Below, piece by piece: positions 23,448 through 25,579 of a stretch of DNA of 25,579 nucleotides. The position numbers and the translations under genes were made by a program. The notes under the pieces are model-generated. The model searched no databases and was not told the origin of the DNA. It worked only from the letters and a program-made list of their open reading frames with translations. Positions within the stretch are counted from its first letter, which is position 1. The number at the start of each line of letters is the position of its first letter. The DNA is from a virus. The stretch covers positions 1 through 25,579 of IMG/VR virus record IMGVR_UViG_3300037054_000361. One strand, given 5' to 3'.

Positions 23448-23524
23448 TTATCGTGCCTTCCGAAGTCCCGCGGGCGCCCGCCTCGACCCTCACCGATTAC
23501 GCTAACAAAGCGAAGGATCGGCGC

Positions 23525-24310
23525 ATGCAAGCGATAGCACGGATCGCGCTCTCGCAGGGTGAGTCGGTGAGCTCGCTCGCACGCAGACTCGGCGGTGGCC
23601 GCGATGCATCTAACATCCGTCGCCACTTCGAGCTCAATAAACGCGGGCAGGGTGTGGTCGAGCTTTACGTCGAGAGGCTTGGCCGCAACGAGGTCGAGCG
23701 TAATCTCATCCGGGAGTACCTCGACATCGTCGATGGCCGCGTTGACGCACGGGCCGCGCGCGAGGCGCTCATCAACGACCTTCGCGCTCGTGAGCTAAGC
23801 CTGCGTGAGGGCGCGCTCTCGGATCTCCTGGCCGCGATCGAGGCGATCGACGACAAGACGCTACTTCCGGCGCTCCAGGCGTATCTGCGAACGAGGCGAG
23901 AGTTGAGTCTTTCCCTCGTCTTCCCGTCATCGTTCGTGACACCGCTCATGCTTTCGTTCGTCGGGCGTAAGCTCGACCTCGCATTTGCAGTATTCGCGGC
24001 CGCGATCAACGAGCACGTCGACGTCGAGGCATTCCTAGCCTCCGAACGCACGCCCGCCGAAGATTGCTTATGGCTCCTCTGGGTGCACATGCAAATGCCC
24101 GATTCGCCGTTTACAGATGACGACCGTGAAGCAATCATCGCAACTGCCGCGGGTCGCTTACTAATGGGCGACATCGACCCGATTTCGATGCTGCGTTATG
24201 TGGACCGTCTACGTAAGCACACTGCGCGGCACGCGGCAGTACTACGTCAACGGGCCGGTTTGACAATCCAAGAGCAATTTATCAAAACCAATGGAACTGA
24301 GGAGGGCTAA
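23525..24310 (+). CDS. Putative element regulator in phage-repressor position
   Basis: A 261-aa protein. ATG 23525 is chosen because AAGGA lies 7 bases upstream; the frame is open from 23357, but that would overlap the divergent gene and leave no promoter space. The N-terminus holds an HTH-like block (ALSQGESVSSLARRLGGG, then SNIRRHFELNKRG), followed by helices rich in Arg/Glu (ELYVERLGRNEVERNLIREY) and a long helical C-terminal domain with no peptidase motif I can see. It directly precedes the integrase with a 0-base gap and diverges from the replication operon, as repressors do in phages and satellites. The exact family is unknown. Confidence 0.7.
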   Translation: MQAIARIALSQGESVSSLARRLGGGRDASNIRRHFELNKRGQGVVELYVERLGRNEVERNLIREYLDIVDGRVDARAAREALINDLRARELSLREGALSDLLAAIEAIDDKTLLPALQAYLRTRRELSLSLVFPSSFVTPLMLSFVGRKLDLAFAVFAAAINEHVDVEAFLASERTPAEDCLWLLWVHMQMPDSPFTDDDREAIIATAAGRLLMGDIDPISMLRYVDRLRKHTARHAAVLRQRAGLTIQEQFIKTNGTEEG

Positions 24311-25579
24311 ATGAACGACAAACGGTTACGACAAAGGGGTTTCAAGAACGGCAAGCCTGTCTGGACCGGCCGCGCTCGGTCGAAGAAGGGCGACGGGCCG
24401 ACGCACCCCCGGTTCACGTACATGGGGAACAAGAAAGACGCGGAGAGGGCTTGGATCAAGTGGCTCGCGTCGATCGAGGATGGCAGCTTCGTTCCGATGG
24501 ACCGCGCAACGTTCGGGCACTACCTCGATGAGTTTCTCGCTGGCGCCAAGACGACGCTGGCGCGCAAAACGTGGGAACGCTTCGAAGGAATGGCTCGCGT
24601 TCACGTCATTCCGAAACTCGGCCGCCTCCCGCTGCAGAAACTCGCGACGTCGCAACTCAACAAGGCTTACGCCGAATGGCGAGAGAGCGGCCTCGCCGGT
24701 CAGACCGTGATCCATCACCATCGCCTGATCCATCGGGTCCTTGCGCAAGCGCTGCGCGAGGGTCGCGTGCGGCAGAACGTCGCAGCGATCGCCGACAAGC
24801 CCAAAGCACCGCGGCGCGAGATGCGGTGCCTATCGTCCGCAGAGATTTGCCTTCTCATGGCTGCCGCAGCCGGGACCGATCTTGCGGCACCCGCCGCCGT
24901 CGCGCTTGCGTGCGGGGCACGTCGCGGCGAGTTGCTCGGCCTCAAGTGGATGGACGTCGATTTCGAGCGCGGAACGCTCTCGATCCGCCGATCGCTCGAA
25001 CAGGTGCGCGTCGTAAAGGGACGCGACGCCGAGGGAGTGGTCGTCGCTGACACGTTCGTCGCCGAGAAGCCGCCCAAGAGCGGTAAGCCCCGCGTCATTG
25101 TGCCGCCGGCCTGCGCCGTCGAGTTGCTGAGGGAACTACGTCTCGAGCGTGCGAGGACAGAGGGGCACATTCCGACCGGCTACGTCTTCCCCGATCCCAA
25201 GGGAGGCGGCGGACCGTGGGCCCCGCACAAGATCACGGACGCCTTTCGGGAGTTAGCCCGCAAGGCCGGCCTCGTTCCGATACGCGCTCGCGCGACGACG
25301 CGCGCCGGCCGCCGGGCGAAGCCCGCCGCTCCGAAGCTCCCGAAGGAGCAGCGCACGCCGACGATCACGTTTCACACGCTACGGCACACGTGCGCCAGCC
25401 TGCTGCTCGCCCAAGGGGTTCACCCGAAGATCGTTCAGGAGATGCTCGGGCACAGCTCCGTCGCGATAACGATGGACCTCTACAGCCACGTCACTCCGTC
25501 GCTTCAGGCCGAAGCTGCCCAGCGGCTCGATGCGATCCTGCGGCCTTCGCTGGCGGCCGTCAGCGGGTTCGGCGCATAG
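24311..25579 (+). CDS. int: Tyrosine integrase (phage/ICE type)
   Basis: A 422-aa integrase with complete catalytic set: R204 (GARRGELLGLKW), H355/R358 (FHTLRHT), H381 (LGHSS) and Y391 (DLYSHV). The N-terminal arm-binding part (residues 1-60) is Lys/Arg-rich; the SAM-like core-binding domain spans about 65-165. Between ARKAGL and TFHTLRHT lies a 25-residue basic insert (ARATTRAGRRAKPAAPKLP), not usual in this family. ATG 24311 follows the regulator stop with no gap and has a GAGGAGGG site 5-10 bases upstream, so the two are co-transcribed. It should integrate the element at a tRNA-type site; the att site is probably just past the window. Confidence 0.95.
   Translation: MNDKRLRQRGFKNGKPVWTGRARSKKGDGPTHPRFTYMGNKKDAERAWIKWLASIEDGSFVPMDRATFGHYLDEFLAGAKTTLARKTWERFEGMARVHVIPKLGRLPLQKLATSQLNKAYAEWRESGLAGQTVIHHHRLIHRVLAQALREGRVRQNVAAIADKPKAPRREMRCLSSAEICLLMAAAAGTDLAAPAAVALACGARRGELLGLKWMDVDFERGTLSIRRSLEQVRVVKGRDAEGVVVADTFVAEKPPKSGKPRVIVPPACAVELLRELRLERARTEGHIPTGYVFPDPKGGGGPWAPHKITDAFRELARKAGLVPIRARATTRAGRRAKPAAPKLPKEQRTPTITFHTLRHTCASLLLAQGVHPKIVQEMLGHSSVAITMDLYSHVTPSLQAEAAQRLDAILRPSLAAVSGFGA

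Larger units (their letters stand above)
17434..25579. mobile_element. Phage-like integrative element without structural genes
   Basis: A complete integration/regulation pair (plus strand) faces away from a seven-gene replication, methylation and packaging operon (minus strand) whose genes all overlap or nearly touch. Integrase, repressor-position regulator, excisionase-like HTH, zinc primase, P4-type helicase, methyltransferase, terS and terL are present. Portal, capsid, protease and tail genes are absent. The element may extend left through the cargo genes as far as the tRNA fragment at 2481, but the boundary is not proven. Confidence 0.7.

Noticed and set aside
1-25579. CRISPR arrays, rRNA genes and insertion-sequence transposases
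   Set aside because: I saw no regularly spaced repeats, no rRNA-like sequence and no DDE or HUH transposase motifs.

Overview
The window is high-GC bacterial accessory DNA with many GTG and TTG starts and tightly overlapped operons. No rRNA, intact tRNA or core housekeeping gene is visible, so I do not name a taxon. It reads as a mosaic of integrated elements. There are three site-specific recombinases: a truncated tyrosine integrase at 6704-7294 (-), a serine recombinase at 14194-14985 (+) and an intact tyrosine integrase at 24311-25579 (+). A 23-bp tRNA 3'-end fragment at 2481-2503 is a candidate attachment site.

Left part (1-2700): an sce7726-family protein with a nuclease-like D...ExK pattern faces, tail to tail, a beta-family (sce7725-type) protein. 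A decayed lipocalin-like gene follows, then the tRNA fragment with a terminator, flanked by two copies of a 16-bp direct repeat. Small-gene part (2698-6478): a Cys/His-rich protein, a small minus-strand protein, a Panacea (SocA/DUF4065) antitoxin-like protein, a three-gene minus-strand operon with two membrane proteins, a 71-aa protein, and a plus-strand cluster of two 46-aa micro-proteins plus a DUF1883 protein.

Middle part (6704-14985): the integrase remnant abuts a nuclease-like gene that has lost its 5' end, so the junction near 7285-7300 is a rearrangement scar. Next is a three-gene restriction-modification-like operon: a YeeA/MmeI-type DNA methyltransferase, a DEAD/DEAH helicase and a GIY-YIG nuclease. 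A serine recombinase follows with what looks like a leaderless promoter. From 15181 to 17318 there are two unknown proteins (one frameshifted at a C5 run) and an Abi_C-like abortive-infection protein.

Right part (17434-25579): an uninterrupted seven-gene minus-strand operon encodes an HTH/excisionase-like protein, a CHC2-type zinc-finger primase component, a P4-type helicase-primase, a TubC_N-like small protein, a ParB-methyltransferase fusion, and the terminase small and large subunits. Divergent from it are a regulator in the repressor position and the integrase. No portal, capsid, protease or tail gene is present, so this is either a phage satellite that carries its own terminase or a prophage that lost its structural genes. 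The defence-type genes at 7986-17318 would be its cargo, or cargo of nested elements. The strongest candidates for new biology are this capsid-free packaging element, the 20-bp inverted repeat inside the 3' end of its primase gene, the methylase-helicase-GIY-YIG operon, and the small-protein clusters.
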